From contig CAZVJQ010000013.1 of NCBI GenBank assembly GCA_964627125.1, forward strand, positions 1 to 41,995: a stretch of 41,995 nucleotides of DNA, written 5' to 3'. This document shows, piece by piece, positions 7,662-16,176 of the stretch (position 1 is the stretch's first letter; the number at the start of each line of letters is the position of its first letter). The DNA comes from Fastidiosipila sp964627125. Its GTDB lineage: Bacteria > Bacillota > Clostridia > Saccharofermentanales > Fastidiosipilaceae. Position numbers and translations under genes: made by a program. The notes below the pieces were generated by a model. It searched no databases. It was not told the DNA's origin and saw only the letters and a list, made by a program, of their open reading frames with translations.

Positions 7662-7670
7662 TGGTATAAT
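7662..7670 (+). promoter_or_regulatory. Extended -10 promoter before the 70-aa gene
   Basis: TG-G-TATAAT at 7662-7670 is a strong extended -10 element without a good -35. It sits 75 bases upstream of the 70-aa gene. A second TATAAT at 7717-7722 is an alternative. Confidence 0.5.
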
Positions 7671-7745
7671 TTGACCGTAAGCAGGTAATTGTAATCAATT
7701 GCTCATACAGATATTTTATAATGAAAAAGTAATTAAGAGGATTAT

Positions 7746-7958
7746 ATGGCTATCCGTTATTGGGAGATGCGTAGTGGGCTTTTCTATATGTATAACAATC
7801 ACATCTATATGTATGATGGAGAAAACTACTTGCGAAGACCTTATGATGTTTGGTCGGAAAAATATTTACCTAAGTGGGAAAAACTAAGTTTTTTAGAACT
7901 CGAACCTTTGGAATTAGAGCCGGTAGAACCTGGCAGGAAATTTCCGCTTTTGCCATGA
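7746..7958 (+). CDS. Hypothetical small protein, 70 aa
   Basis: Small soluble protein of unknown function, rich in Tyr, Trp, Glu and Leu. The N-terminal half contains 'RYWEMRSGLFYMYNNHIYMYDG', a run of aromatic residues resembling short beta strands (quoted here as the residues 4-25 region). The C-terminal half has a repeated L-E-P (LELEPLELEPVEP). AGAGG lies 5 bases before the ATG and the stop is 29 bases before the next gene, so the two are probably co-transcribed. No family is recognised. The good ribosome-binding site and the upstream promoter are the case for a real gene. Confidence 0.6.
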   Translation: MAIRYWEMRSGLFYMYNNHIYMYDGENYLRRPYDVWSEKYLPKWEKLSFLELEPLELEPVEPGRKFPLLP

Positions 7959-7987
7959 GGGTATAAAATACAGGAGGAAACAGTTAT

Positions 7988-10162
7988 ATGCACTGTCCAA
8001 TCTGTGGTGAATCGCTAAACGTGAATCAGGATGCTTGTCCCAAATGTGGGACTCCCCTTGACTGGAGTGATTACACTGAAGAAAATGAAGAAGTTGCTGC
8101 TGCAGGAGCTGCAGGTACAGCCGCTAATATAGACAATAACGATAACCAGCCTAAGGAAGAGAGCAGTTACTATAAGGATATCAATAGAGATGATCCTTTC
8201 GCACCTGGTGCTGCATTCAACAATGTTGAGTATCCAAATGCTACCCAAAATTCAAACAATTTCGAAGAAATGGATGATTTTGCAGATGATATTGCAGATT
8301 ATTCTTACATGGATGATGAAGAGGAAGATAATAATAGAAGGATGATTTTATTAATCCTTGCAGCTCTTGCTGTTCTACTATTCATCTTTATTATTTATCA
8401 GATTTTGAATAATAGATCTATTTCTAGAAATATTACATCTAATAGTACAAGTTCACAGGTTGATGAGTCTGAAGATAATCTTGCAAACTACACTAGTGAG
8501 ACATCAACAACCGGTGAAACATCAACTACTTCTACTACAAATGAAGATGGTTTAATTACTATTATGGGTCCAAGTAACTCATTTATCTACGTTACACCTG
8601 AGCCTACAACAGAAGAGACTACAACTACTGTAACTACAACTACAACTGAGGAGCCAACAACTTCTACTACAACTACTGTAACTACAACTACAACTACTAC
8701 TGAGGCAACTACGACTACCGAGGCTACAACTTCAACTACTGAAGCGACTACCACAACAACTGAGGCCACAACCACAACAACTGAAGCTACAACACCTGTT
8801 CCTACAACTACAACTGAAGAAGTAACTACAACTACTGTTGAAGCAACTGAAGCTACAACTACTACTACTACAGTTGAGCAAACTACAACTACTCAGGAAC
8901 AAACAACTACTACTGCTGAAGCAACAACTACTTTAGCAACAAGTTCAAGCTTCCCAACAGATCAAGCGACTTATGATCAATTGAACTCAGCTAACTTACC
9001 AACTGAGACTGCTAGACCTACAGACGACGAAGGTGATGTAATTAATCCATATCCTGTAGATGATTCTGTTGCGCAGCAATTAAACTCATACATTAACAAC
9101 AATGTACAAAACATTGACTCAAACAGTGTATCTGGTGAGCAAAGTTTCATATCTAATGTAGAGCTGCCTAACTTCTCACACGTGAGTCAAGTAAGTCCAC
9201 AAACATGGGTAAGTACATACTTCTATCAATTCTTAGCAGATGAGATGGGTGGAACAAATCCATATGACCATAGAATTGTTCCATTATCTGAAATTGAAGC
9301 TTACTTACAAGAGCGTGTTAATGCTGATATTACTTTAGATCCAAATGCTTCATATTCAGTAAGTCCATATAACTACTACACTTCTACTGAATTAGAAGAT
9401 GGTACTGAAGTAGAAAACTCATTTGTTATTTTCTCAGATGTTGTTGCACCAGAGATGGATACAACTATTGAGGATGACTTTGTCACAAGGTTTATACCAT
9501 ATGAATCTATAGAGTTGGATAATGGTCAATATGAAGTTAGAAGCTTGGAGTTAAACTTCGTAAGAGAGACACATGGTGACTTCAACTTCAGACTTGTATA
9601 TGACAGAACTGGAACTGTTTTAGTAGGTATTACTACAGAGAGTGCTAGTGGTATGGCTAATACAACTGATCAATTAAGAAATAATGTTGATAAAGCTTAC
9701 TTCGCATCTGTCACTGAAATGATAGATAACCTATCTTACGTTAAATATGTATTAGAGCCTAAGTCTGGTGGCGGTTATAGATTAGTATCTAAGATTAGTT
9801 ACAGCCCAACTACTCAAAATCAATCATTGATATCTGCTCTAGATGAAGTGAGAGTCAATGTCTTGGATGGTTTAATACTAGATAGCGTCAAGACTGCTGA
9901 AGTTAATATTCCTGTCTATAGATTAGCAAGTGTAGATTCTATAGAAGATGGAAGTATTTCTGAAGGCGATGATTACTTAGAGTTTAACCCTAGTGGTGGA
10001 GGCGAGTATAGAATTGCTCTAACCCGTAAGGGAGATGGTGATTTATTAGGATACATCAGTCTCAATGAGACAGTGGCACCAGAGCCTACTACTGAGGAAT
10101 CTACAGATGGAACCACGGAGGACACTGAAGAGACTACTGAAGGAACTACAGCTGGTGAATAA
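7988..10162 (+). CDS. Zinc-ribbon, single-pass membrane protein with Thr-rich extracellular stalk
   Basis: Large hypothetical protein of 724 residues. Residues 1-25 form a zinc ribbon with two CPxCG knuckles (CPICGESL, CPKCGTPL). An acidic region follows, then one transmembrane helix near residues 119-141. Residues about 200-330 are almost pure Thr with Glu, Ala and Pro (TTTE/TTEATT), a stalk-like region that may be O-glycosylated. Residues about 340-690 look globular with no family I can name, and a short TTEE tail ends the protein. The zinc ribbon should be cytoplasmic and the rest outside. AGGAGG lies 10 bases before the ATG. A perfect terminator follows (10182-10215). Confidence 0.85.
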   Translation: MHCPICGESLNVNQDACPKCGTPLDWSDYTEENEEVAAAGAAGTAANIDNNDNQPKEESSYYKDINRDDPFAPGAAFNNVEYPNATQNSNNFEEMDDFADDIADYSYMDDEEEDNNRRMILLILAALAVLLFIFIIYQILNNRSISRNITSNSTSSQVDESEDNLANYTSETSTTGETSTTSTTNEDGLITIMGPSNSFIYVTPEPTTEETTTTVTTTTTEEPTTSTTTTVTTTTTTTEATTTTEATTSTTEATTTTTEATTTTTEATTPVPTTTTEEVTTTTVEATEATTTTTTVEQTTTTQEQTTTTAEATTTLATSSSFPTDQATYDQLNSANLPTETARPTDDEGDVINPYPVDDSVAQQLNSYINNNVQNIDSNSVSGEQSFISNVELPNFSHVSQVSPQTWVSTYFYQFLADEMGGTNPYDHRIVPLSEIEAYLQERVNADITLDPNASYSVSPYNYYTSTELEDGTEVENSFVIFSDVVAPEMDTTIEDDFVTRFIPYESIELDNGQYEVRSLELNFVRETHGDFNFRLVYDRTGTVLVGITTESASGMANTTDQLRNNVDKAYFASVTEMIDNLSYVKYVLEPKSGGGYRLVSKISYSPTTQNQSLISALDEVRVNVLDGLILDSVKTAEVNIPVYRLASVDSIEDGSISEGDDYLEFNPSGGGEYRIALTRKGDGDLLGYISLNETVAPEPTTEESTDGTTEDTEETTEGTTAGE

Positions 10163-10181
10163 TTAAATAAGATTAAATTAG

Positions 10182-10215
10182 TGCTAACGATATTGATTTA
10201 TCGTTAGCATTTTTT
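10182..10215 (+). terminator. Terminator after the Thr-rich membrane protein
   Basis: A perfect 11-bp stem (TGCTAACGATA with TATCGTTAGCA) with a 6-base loop is followed by six T. It begins 20 bases after the stop codon. Confidence 0.95.
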
Positions 10216-10233
10216 ATTTGGGTTGATTGGATT

Positions 10234-10242
10234 GCTTTGGCC
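10234..10242. repeat. GCTTTGGCC motif copy (intergenic)
   Basis: One of eight places in the window where this 9-mer is found. This copy lies just after a terminator. The palindromic extension is partial (TTTGGCCAA). Confidence 0.6.
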
Positions 10243-10313
10243 AAGTCCAAAAACTTAATTAACAAAATATTTAGAAACAACGTACATATTGCAAAATTAT
10301 CCTTTTAACTTAT

Positions 10314-10322
10314 TGGTATAAT
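10314..10322 (+). promoter_or_regulatory. Extended -10 promoter of the LOG-family gene
   Basis: TG-G-TATAAT, the same 9-base string as at 7662-7670, lies 33 bases before the start codon. No consensus -35 is present. Confidence 0.5.
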
Positions 10323-10355
10323 CATTAGAAGATTTTGAGAGAAAGTGGGTACTTT

Positions 10356-10952
10356 ATGACCGAAGAAAGATTAAATGACAGATTACCTTCAGTAACAGTT
10401 TATTGTGGAGCATCTGCCGGTGATAGTCCTAAATATGTTGAAGCTGCTAGAGAGCTAGGTGAGGTTCTTGCTGAGGAAGGTATCCATCTTGTTTATGGTG
10501 GTGGAAACCGAGGCATGATGGGAACAGTTTCAAATACTGTACTTGAGAATGGCGGGACTGTTACAGGTGTTATTCCTGATTTTATGATTGAACTCGAATG
10601 GGCTAATACTAACCTAACTGACTTAAGAGTTGTTAAGTCTATGCCTGAGAGAAAAGATCTGTTACTTAACTTAGCAGAAGGTATTATTACAGCTCCTGGT
10701 GGAATTGGTACTATGGAAGAATTTTTTGAGGTTCTATCCTGGAGTCAATTGAGAATTCACTACAAGCCACTAGGTATTTTAAATGTAGATGGTTACTATG
10801 ACCCTCTAATTGAACTTATTGAAAGTTTAATTGAGCATGGATTTGTTGATCCTAAGACTAGAGAATTAATTATTGTTGAGGAAGATCCAAGAGCTTTAGT
10901 TGAGAAAATGTCTGTTTGGGAACACCATGGCGACCCTAAAGAGATTGTTTAA
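10356..10952 (+). CDS. LOG-family (TIGR00730) nucleotide 5'-monophosphate phosphoribohydrolase
   Basis: Rossmann-like protein of 198 residues of the lysine-decarboxylase-like/LOG family. Plant and bacterial LOG enzymes release the base from cytokinin ribotides or from AMP and similar nucleotides. The signatures are present: 'VYCGASAGDSPKY' near the N-terminus, 'LVYGGGNRGMMG', and 'PGGIGTMEEFFEVLSWSQL', which holds the catalytic Glu and the PGGxGTxxE loop. The physiological substrate in this organism is unknown; older annotation as lysine decarboxylase is misleading. The ATG at 10356 is preferred to a TTG seven codons upstream. The ribosome-binding site is weak. It has its own promoter and terminator and stands alone between the two zinc-ribbon genes. 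Confidence 0.9.
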   Translation: MTEERLNDRLPSVTVYCGASAGDSPKYVEAARELGEVLAEEGIHLVYGGGNRGMMGTVSNTVLENGGTVTGVIPDFMIELEWANTNLTDLRVVKSMPERKDLLLNLAEGIITAPGGIGTMEEFFEVLSWSQLRIHYKPLGILNVDGYYDPLIELIESLIEHGFVDPKTRELIIVEEDPRALVEKMSVWEHHGDPKEIV

Positions 10953-11025
10953 TTTCAGGGTCAGGAAGTTTGGAAACTAGCTATTTTACTACAGGTTAGA
11001 CATCTAAGATATTATAAATTCAAAT

Positions 11026-11046
11026 GGCTCCTTAGGGAGCTTTTTT
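11026..11046 (+). terminator. Terminator of the LOG-family gene
   Basis: GCTCC and GGAGC pair around a TTAG loop (one more G-T pair at the base) and are followed by six T. Confidence 0.8.
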
Positions 11047-11171
11047 GATTTTATATTTAATATTTGTTTACTGTTTATACTAACAAGATTTTTTATAAAA
11101 CTTTATCATGAATAGTATTAGTAAGGATTTTTTAATTTCAAACTAAGTAAATTTAATTGAAGAAGGATTAT

Positions 11172-12248
11172 ATGGGGAGATACTGTTTTTATTGTGGGAA
11201 GCAACTTGAGCCAGGCGAGACATGTGATTGTCGCGTTGCGCAGGAGAATGCTAAAAAAAGAAATCAAAATAACACTAACCAAGCTGGAACAAGAGAGACA
11301 AGCTCAACTTCTTCTGCAAGTTCTAGTAGTTCAGGTTCTAGTACTAGTTCTAGCCAAACGGCAAGTTCTAGAGGTTCTAACCAATCTACATCTTCTCAAT
11401 CTGCTAAACGTAACAGTAGATATCAGGCTACTCAAGAGAGTCGTGAACAACACAATAGTAAAAAGAACAATGATAAGGAAAATAAGAAGGCTCCTGGAGA
11501 AGATTTCTTCAAGAGTGTATTTAGTAGAACTAAAGAGACCAATGGTGAAACAGATTCCGCTGGCAACGAAAGAGTTAAGGCTAAGAGAGAAAGTACATAC
11601 AGTCCTAATTTCTTAGAGACAGTTAAGAATATCTTTACGTCACCTAGTCAAGTAATTAGAGATGCTAGTTATTCATCTATTTTAGTTACCTTCATAATGT
11701 ATTTTATTGCAGCTGCTTTATTTGCGCTGGTTATGACTGTCTTCTTTAGAAATAGTAATATTATTAGTTTAATTATTTTGCAAGATTCAGGATTAGCTAA
11801 TAATGTAATTGCTAGAGAAACTGGAAATTTATTATTTAGAACATTCCTTATTGCGCTGCTGATTGCTTTTGCCAGGATAGGTATATATTACTTAGTGATT
11901 AAGTTTATCGGTAGGCAGAAGGTTGAATTTGTATCTATGTTTAAAATATTCTTACCAGGTACTTATTACGAGCTAATATTGTTGATTGTAGCCTTATTGC
12001 TAGCTAATGGAACTGGAATGCAAGGATTGGTTATGTTGGTTGCAGTACTCGGAATAAGAGCAATTATCGACACATCGAGTGTTAAATACCACTTCTCACT
12101 ATCCAATGATAAGTTGCTTCTATGTTCTGTGGTGGCTTTGACCTTAACGTTTGTAGCTATTAGTTTCTTATTAAACTTAGCTGTTCCAAGCATTGCAAAC
12201 TTCAATGTTATTCCATTTGATAATAGGCCATTTTTGCCTAATGCCTAG
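11172..12248 (+). CDS. Zinc-ribbon, Ser-rich, Yip1-like multispan membrane protein
   Basis: Hypothetical protein of 358 residues. The N-terminus holds a small Cys knuckle set (YCFYCGKQL, then CDC). Residues about 40-85 are a Ser/Thr/Gln-rich disordered linker (SSASSSSSGSS), followed by a charged Lys/Glu/Asn stretch. The second half starts with 'TVKNIFTSPSQVIRDAS' and continues with about five helices, which resembles the Yip1/YIF1 membrane domain often joined to zinc ribbons in Bacillota. I take the ATG at 11172 (MGRYCFYCG), with GAAGGA 5 bases upstream, over a TTG five codons earlier. The next gene follows after 85 bases with no terminator between, so they may form an operon. Function is unknown. 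Confidence 0.75.
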   Translation: MGRYCFYCGKQLEPGETCDCRVAQENAKKRNQNNTNQAGTRETSSTSSASSSSSGSSTSSSQTASSRGSNQSTSSQSAKRNSRYQATQESREQHNSKKNNDKENKKAPGEDFFKSVFSRTKETNGETDSAGNERVKAKRESTYSPNFLETVKNIFTSPSQVIRDASYSSILVTFIMYFIAAALFALVMTVFFRNSNIISLIILQDSGLANNVIARETGNLLFRTFLIALLIAFARIGIYYLVIKFIGRQKVEFVSMFKIFLPGTYYELILLIVALLLANGTGMQGLVMLVAVLGIRAIIDTSSVKYHFSLSNDKLLLCSVVALTLTFVAISFLLNLAVPSIANFNVIPFDNRPFLPNA

Positions 12249-12333
12249 CTGAGTCGCTGAAATATGACAAAAGAAACAGCTGGAATTTTCTTAGGTATTA
12301 TAATTACTATTCATTTTCTATTAAGGAGTACCA

Positions 12334-13041
12334 ATGACTAATTTTCATTATGAAACTATCCAATGTCCATATTGCTTAAATGAGGAAGAAATTGCAATTT
12401 GGGATATTATTGACGCGAGCGAAGACGAAGATCTTAAGGATAAGATTTTCTTAAAAGAACTACAGATTTTTGAGTGCCAAAACTGTAATCGTAAATATAC
12501 ATTAGACCAAGCTATGCTCTACATGGACCCAAATCAAAAATTGATGATTTACTATGCACCAAAATTCTATGAAGCTGTGCAAGATACTGAAACTAGAGAG
12601 AGTGATGGTAGCTTGAAAGAGAGTATCACTGAGCATATGCCACTAGATTTTGGACTAGATGTATCTAACCACACACTAAGAATTGTTACTGATTACAATG
12701 AGTTAATCGAAAAACTTCATATCTTTGATTTTGAATTAGATGATAGAGTAATTGAAGTATTGAAGATTGCTGTTAGTTTGAATCCACCTGTAACAACTGA
12801 TGAAGATGGTGAAGAGCAATCTCATAAGATTGATTTAATCTATTTTGTAGGTATTGAAGACGGTAAGCACATTTACCAGACATATACAGAATCTGATGAA
12901 ACTTGGAGACAAATTGTTCTTGAACCTAATGTGTACGAGAGTGCAGCTAGTTTAGTGCAGGGTGATTTAGTTCCTGAAAGCAATTGGGATATTGTTGATA
13001 ATACATCCGCTAAGATTTTCTTGAATAATATGCAAGGATAA
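12334..13041 (+). CDS. CpXC-domain protein
   Basis: Cytoplasmic protein of 235 residues beginning with a CpXC-type zinc-binding domain: 'IQCPYCLNEEE' and, about 36 residues later, 'FECQNCNRKYTLD', four Cys likely to hold one metal ion. The rest is acidic and probably globular ('MLYMDPNQKLMIYYAPKFYE' region is typical of the family). The molecular function of CpXC proteins is not established. AAGGAG lies 7 bases before the ATG. The upstream gene also encodes a zinc ribbon, so the pair forms a metal-binding unit. A bidirectional hairpin at 13170-13193 ends transcription. Confidence 0.8.
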   Translation: MTNFHYETIQCPYCLNEEEIAIWDIIDASEDEDLKDKIFLKELQIFECQNCNRKYTLDQAMLYMDPNQKLMIYYAPKFYEAVQDTETRESDGSLKESITEHMPLDFGLDVSNHTLRIVTDYNELIEKLHIFDFELDDRVIEVLKIAVSLNPPVTTDEDGEEQSHKIDLIYFVGIEDGKHIYQTYTESDETWRQIVLEPNVYESAASLVQGDLVPESNWDIVDNTSAKIFLNNMQG

Positions 13042-13081
13042 TTATTAGTTTAATTTGAGTTGAGGCTGCTTCCATGGCGAT

Positions 13082-13114
13082 GGTTTTGTGGGGTTTTGTG
13101 GGGTTTTGTGGGGA
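13082..13114 (+). repeat. G-rich 10-bp tandem repeat (GGGGTTTTGT)
   Basis: About three copies of a 10-bp unit, GGGGTTTTGT, give runs GG, GGGG, GGGG and GGGG separated by TTTTGT. The strand could form a two-layer G-quadruplex. It lies 40 bases after the CpXC gene. Confidence 0.75.
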
Positions 13115-13163
13115 TTTGTAGGTGCTCGACCTAGCGTCCCAACTTGCCTACCTAAAAGGCACT

Positions 13164-13193
13164 AAAAAAGGTGCAATCTACTACGATTACACC
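13164..13193 (-). terminator. Terminator of the sulfatase operon (bidirectional)
   Basis: On the minus strand GGTGTAATC pairs with GATTGCACC (one G-T pair) around a 6-base loop and is followed by six T. On the plus strand the same hairpin has a weaker T-rich tail and may end the CpXC gene. Confidence 0.85.
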
Positions 13194-13216
13194 TTTCTTG
13201 TATTTTTGTTATTGAA

Positions 13217-14641
13217 TTAGTTCTCCCAGTAGTATGGACCATCTGCAACCCATTGCTCGAAGAGTGGGTCATCGTCTTGGTAGACTTCTTGAAGATGTTT
13301 TAACTCTTCAATTAGATTTTCTGTAATCTTCTCATAGCCTGGTTGACCATATAGATTATTTAATTCATTAGGGTCTTCTTGTACATCGTAGAGCTCCCAG
13401 TAGAAGTCTCTTTCTTCTTCACTTTCTCTATACTCGAAGAAGATTAATTTGTACTTATTCGTACGTACTCCCATATGTGGATAGACATTATGCTCAGATG
13501 GATAATCCCAGTAACGATAATATACTGAGTCATAGCCACGGGCACCTGGTCTTTGTTCAATAACGTCTCTAAAACTTCTTCCTTGTGGATTTAATTCACT
13601 TACATCAATTCCTGCATAGTCTAAGAATGTTGGAGCGAAATCAATGTTTAAGACCATCTTATCGCTTGTAGATTTAGGCTGAATCGCACGTGGATAAGAG
13701 ATTAAAAATGGCATTGCTTGAGCTTCTTCATACATGAAGCGCTTATCAAACCAACCATGCTCACCAGTGAAGAATCCTTGGTCAGATGTATAAATAACTA
13801 TTGTGTCATCTCTCAGACCATTTGCTTCCAAGTAGTTTAATAGCTCGTCAACTGAGTCATCTACACTTTTAATTGTTGCCCAATAATCTTCCATGTAACG
13901 TTGGAATTTATAATCTTTTTCTTCTTGCTCTGTTAGACCTTCTGGAACTGGACCTTTAATGTCATGATCTTTTAGGTCTTCTATCTTCATGACTGCAGCT
14001 GCGGCATTTGGGCCACGTGTTGCATAGTCATCATTGTAGGTTTCAGGGTGCTTGAACTTAATATCCTTATACATTCCATCGTATTGTGGTGCTGGCTGCC
14101 AGTTTCTATGTGGTGCCTTATGGTGCATCATTAGGAAGAATGGTTCATCATCTTCTAAACTCTTAATCCAGTTTAATGATCTTTCTGTGATTAATTCAGT
14201 TGTATAACCTTTATCGAAAACACTACCTTCATCGGTAATGAATTCCGGGTCAAAGTATGGTCCCTGGTCTCTTAAAACTGCGAAATGGTCGAAGCCTGTT
14301 GGTAAGTATGGCTCTTCTTGTCCTAGATGCCACTTACCTACAATTGCTGTGTGGTAGCCATTGTTTTGCAATACTTTCGCCACATTATTTAACTCACCAT
14401 CTAATTGGTCTTCTAATGTACGAACACCATTTATCTGATTGTAGTTACCGGTCAAGACACTCGCTCTACTTGGTGTACAAATTGAGTTTGTGCAGTAAGC
14501 ATTATCCAATCTTGCACCAGTTTCAAATAGTCTATCTATACCTGGTGTTTTCACTTGTGTATCTGCATAGGCACTGATTGCCTGCCTAGCATGGTCGTCT
14601 GACATAATATAAATAATATTTGGTCTTCTTTTGTTACTCAT
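13217..14641 (-). CDS. Sulfatase (S1 family, Cys-type), cytoplasmic
   Basis: Removes sulfate esters, probably from sulfated sugars such as host mucin or glycosaminoglycan units. The 474-residue protein has the alkaline-phosphatase fold: metal ligands Asp15-Asp16 in 'IYIMSDDH', the maturation motif C-T-P-S-R with Cys55 (converted to formylglycine), 'VGKWHLG', and 'YTSDQGFFTGEHGW', which supplies further ligands. The C-terminal part (YRYWDYPSEH, VRTNKYKLI) matches the usual sulfatase C-domain. There is no signal peptide, so it should act inside the cell on imported oligosaccharides. A Cys-type enzyme in an anaerobe needs the radical-SAM maturase anSME, which is not in the window. It is downstream of lacI and a broken glucoamylase-like gene in one operon. 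The substrate linkage cannot be read from sequence. Confidence 0.92.
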   Translation of the reverse strand: MSNKRRPNIIYIMSDDHARQAISAYADTQVKTPGIDRLFETGARLDNAYCTNSICTPSRASVLTGNYNQINGVRTLEDQLDGELNNVAKVLQNNGYHTAIVGKWHLGQEEPYLPTGFDHFAVLRDQGPYFDPEFITDEGSVFDKGYTTELITERSLNWIKSLEDDEPFFLMMHHKAPHRNWQPAPQYDGMYKDIKFKHPETYNDDYATRGPNAAAAVMKIEDLKDHDIKGPVPEGLTEQEEKDYKFQRYMEDYWATIKSVDDSVDELLNYLEANGLRDDTIVIYTSDQGFFTGEHGWFDKRFMYEEAQAMPFLISYPRAIQPKSTSDKMVLNIDFAPTFLDYAGIDVSELNPQGRSFRDVIEQRPGARGYDSVYYRYWDYPSEHNVYPHMGVRTNKYKLIFFEYRESEEERDFYWELYDVQEDPNELNNLYGQPGYEKITENLIEELKHLQEVYQDDDPLFEQWVADGPYYWEN

Positions 14642-14677
14642 AGTGTTGTTCTTTCTATGGGCATGTTTGAGTTTGCC

Positions 14678-15047
14678 CTATTCTTCTGCATTTGCTGCTT
14701 CAAAATCGTACTCTGTAAATCCTAACAAATCTATACCATTTTTAACATATTCATTTTGCATGAATAAATCCCAGAGCATGCCACTTTGGTAATTTTCAAT
14801 CATCATGGCGGTGATACCTTTATCAATACCAATTGTGTCATGACCATNNNNNNNNNNNNNNNNNNNNNNNNNNNNNNNNNNNNNNNNNNNNNNNNNNNNN
14901 NNNNNNNNNNNNNNNNNNNNNNNNNNNNNNNNNNNNNNNNNNNNNNNTTTTCAATCATCATGGCGGTGATACCTTTATCAATACCAATTGTGTCATGACC
15001 ATTAAAACTATAGGACTTACATTGTCGAAAGTTAATACTTTACTCAT
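14678..15047 (-). pseudogene. Glucoamylase-type (PF10091-like) gene, broken and interrupted by an assembly gap
   Basis: On the minus strand an ATG at 15047 with GGTGAGG 6 bases upstream overlaps the lacI stop by 8 bases and starts a protein MSKVLTFDNVSPIV. After the N-run the sequence codes for 'TIGIDKGITAMMIENY', then 'SGMLWDLFM', then 'LLGFTEYDF' and a stop at 14678. This closely matches the C-terminal end of the PF10091 glucoamylase family (GH144-like beta-glucan hydrolases). A full member is over 400 residues. Identical 55-bp copies flank the N-run. Collapsing them leaves 215 bases, not a multiple of three, so the two parts are then one base out of frame. Either this is a remnant with a frameshift, or most of the gene is missing from the assembly. 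Confidence 0.6.
14848..14947. other. Assembly gap 1 (100 N) with 55-bp flanking duplication
   Basis: The 55 bases at 14793-14847 are identical to 14948-15002. That length is typical of a de Bruijn k-mer overlap. The gap falls inside the glucoamylase-like gene. Confidence 0.95.
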
Positions 15048-16101
15048 TGTTTGCCTCACCATTTCTTCTCTGTGCTACAGAGCCTCTCTTCATATATGTA
15101 CAAGCAAACTCTAATTGTTTGCCCTCTTCACCGTTTACTAAATCGATTATCATACTTACTGCTGCTCTAGACATTTCTCTTGTTGGCTGATAAATCGTGT
15201 CTAAAGAAGGATGGAAAATTTCAGATTCATCTATACCATCAAAACCAATTATTGAGATATCTTCTGGGATAGATTTTCCTGACATTAGTGCTGCTTTTGC
15301 AGCTCCTATCGCTAAGATATCTGAATAGCAAAATACAGCTGTCATATCTGGATTCATCTGCATTAGCTCATTCATCATTCTTAAGCCTAATTTATAACCA
15401 TTTGTTTGAGTTGCATATGTTGAGTCAGTTTCACCACTTCCTGCAACCAAGTTAAGATCTAGAGGAATTCCATACTCTTCAAGAGCTTGACGATAGCCTC
15501 TGTACCTTGCTTGATTTGGAGTATCACTAACTAAACTATCTGCATATATAAAACCAATTTTTTCATGACCTGCATCTAGCAAAATCTTAGTTGCTTTATA
15601 GCCCTCTAGTTCATCATTAACGACAACACTTCCATATTTAGTTAAATCTTGAGTTTTATTGGTTTTTACAGTTAAACTTACAAGAGGACCAGCTAAACTT
15701 TTGATTTGTTTTTCACTGTAGATCTTGTTACTACCTAGGATTACAGCTCCTTCGATTCGACCGGCACTCAGCTCAACTTGGGCAACTAAAAACTCGTCTC
15801 TATGAAGCACATCATAGAAACGAGCTGTATAACCTCTGAGCATGAAATCATTATCGAACTCATTAATCATTTTTTCGAAGAATGGATTTCCGATGCCTTT
15901 TACGAATACGCCAATATTTGGTTGAGCATGATTTTCTAAACGGTTATTCAAAGTAGTAGTCTGATAGTTATAAGCCTCAATTACACTAGTTACTTTCTCG
16001 CGTGTTTTATCGCTCACGTAACCTGAGTTATTTATAACTCTAGATACTGTTGATATACCTACTCCAGATAATCTTGCAATGTCCGTTATGCTTATCTTCA
16101 T
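15040..16101 (-). CDS. LacI-family transcriptional repressor
   Basis: Sugar-responsive DNA-binding regulator of 353 residues. The N-terminal helix-turn-helix and hinge are canonical: 'ITDIARLSGVGISTVSRVINNSGYVSDKTREKV' spans about residues 4-36 and has the usual V-S-x-x-T-V-S-R-V-x-N pattern. The rest is a periplasmic-binding-protein-like effector domain, with 'IGVFVKG', 'FCYSDILAIGAA' and 'ISIIGFDGIDESE'. GGGGT precedes the ATG. It opens the operon with the glucoamylase-like gene and the sulfatase, and a strong promoter (16177-16205) plus AT-rich palindromes at 16119-16136 and 16282-16313 suggest autoregulation. It is likely the local regulator of the sulfatase and perhaps of the GH3 gene. 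The inducer is unknown. Confidence 0.93.
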   Translation of the reverse strand: MKISITDIARLSGVGISTVSRVINNSGYVSDKTREKVTSVIEAYNYQTTTLNNRLENHAQPNIGVFVKGIGNPFFEKMINEFDNDFMLRGYTARFYDVLHRDEFLVAQVELSAGRIEGAVILGSNKIYSEKQIKSLAGPLVSLTVKTNKTQDLTKYGSVVVNDELEGYKATKILLDAGHEKIGFIYADSLVSDTPNQARYRGYRQALEEYGIPLDLNLVAGSGETDSTYATQTNGYKLGLRMMNELMQMNPDMTAVFCYSDILAIGAAKAALMSGKSIPEDISIIGFDGIDESEIFHPSLDTIYQPTREMSRAAVSMIIDLVNGEEGKQLEFACTYMKRGSVAQRRNGEANNE

Positions 16102-16118
16102 AATTTACCCCTAAATCT

Positions 16119-16136
16119 ATGAAAATATTTTTTCAT
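16119..16136. promoter_or_regulatory. Candidate LacI operator O1
   Basis: ATGAAAA and TTTTCAT form a perfect inverted repeat with a 4-base spacer, centred about 40 bases after the predicted transcription start of lacI. It would suit autorepression. Confidence 0.5.
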
Positions 16137-16176
16137 GTGGAATGAAAAAAATTAATATTGCCGTTGTTGTAATTTA

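Noticed and set aside
8587..8775. Val-rich open frame on the minus strand
   Set aside because: It is the complement of the Thr-codon repeats (ACT/ACA read backwards as Val/Ser) of the membrane protein gene.
10356..10952. Lysine decarboxylase
   Set aside because: This is an old family label. The PGGxGTxxE motif marks the LOG family; pyridoxal-phosphate decarboxylase motifs are absent.
13217..14641. Exported arylsulfatase
   Set aside because: The protein starts directly with the catalytic fold and has no signal peptide or lipobox, so it should be cytoplasmic.
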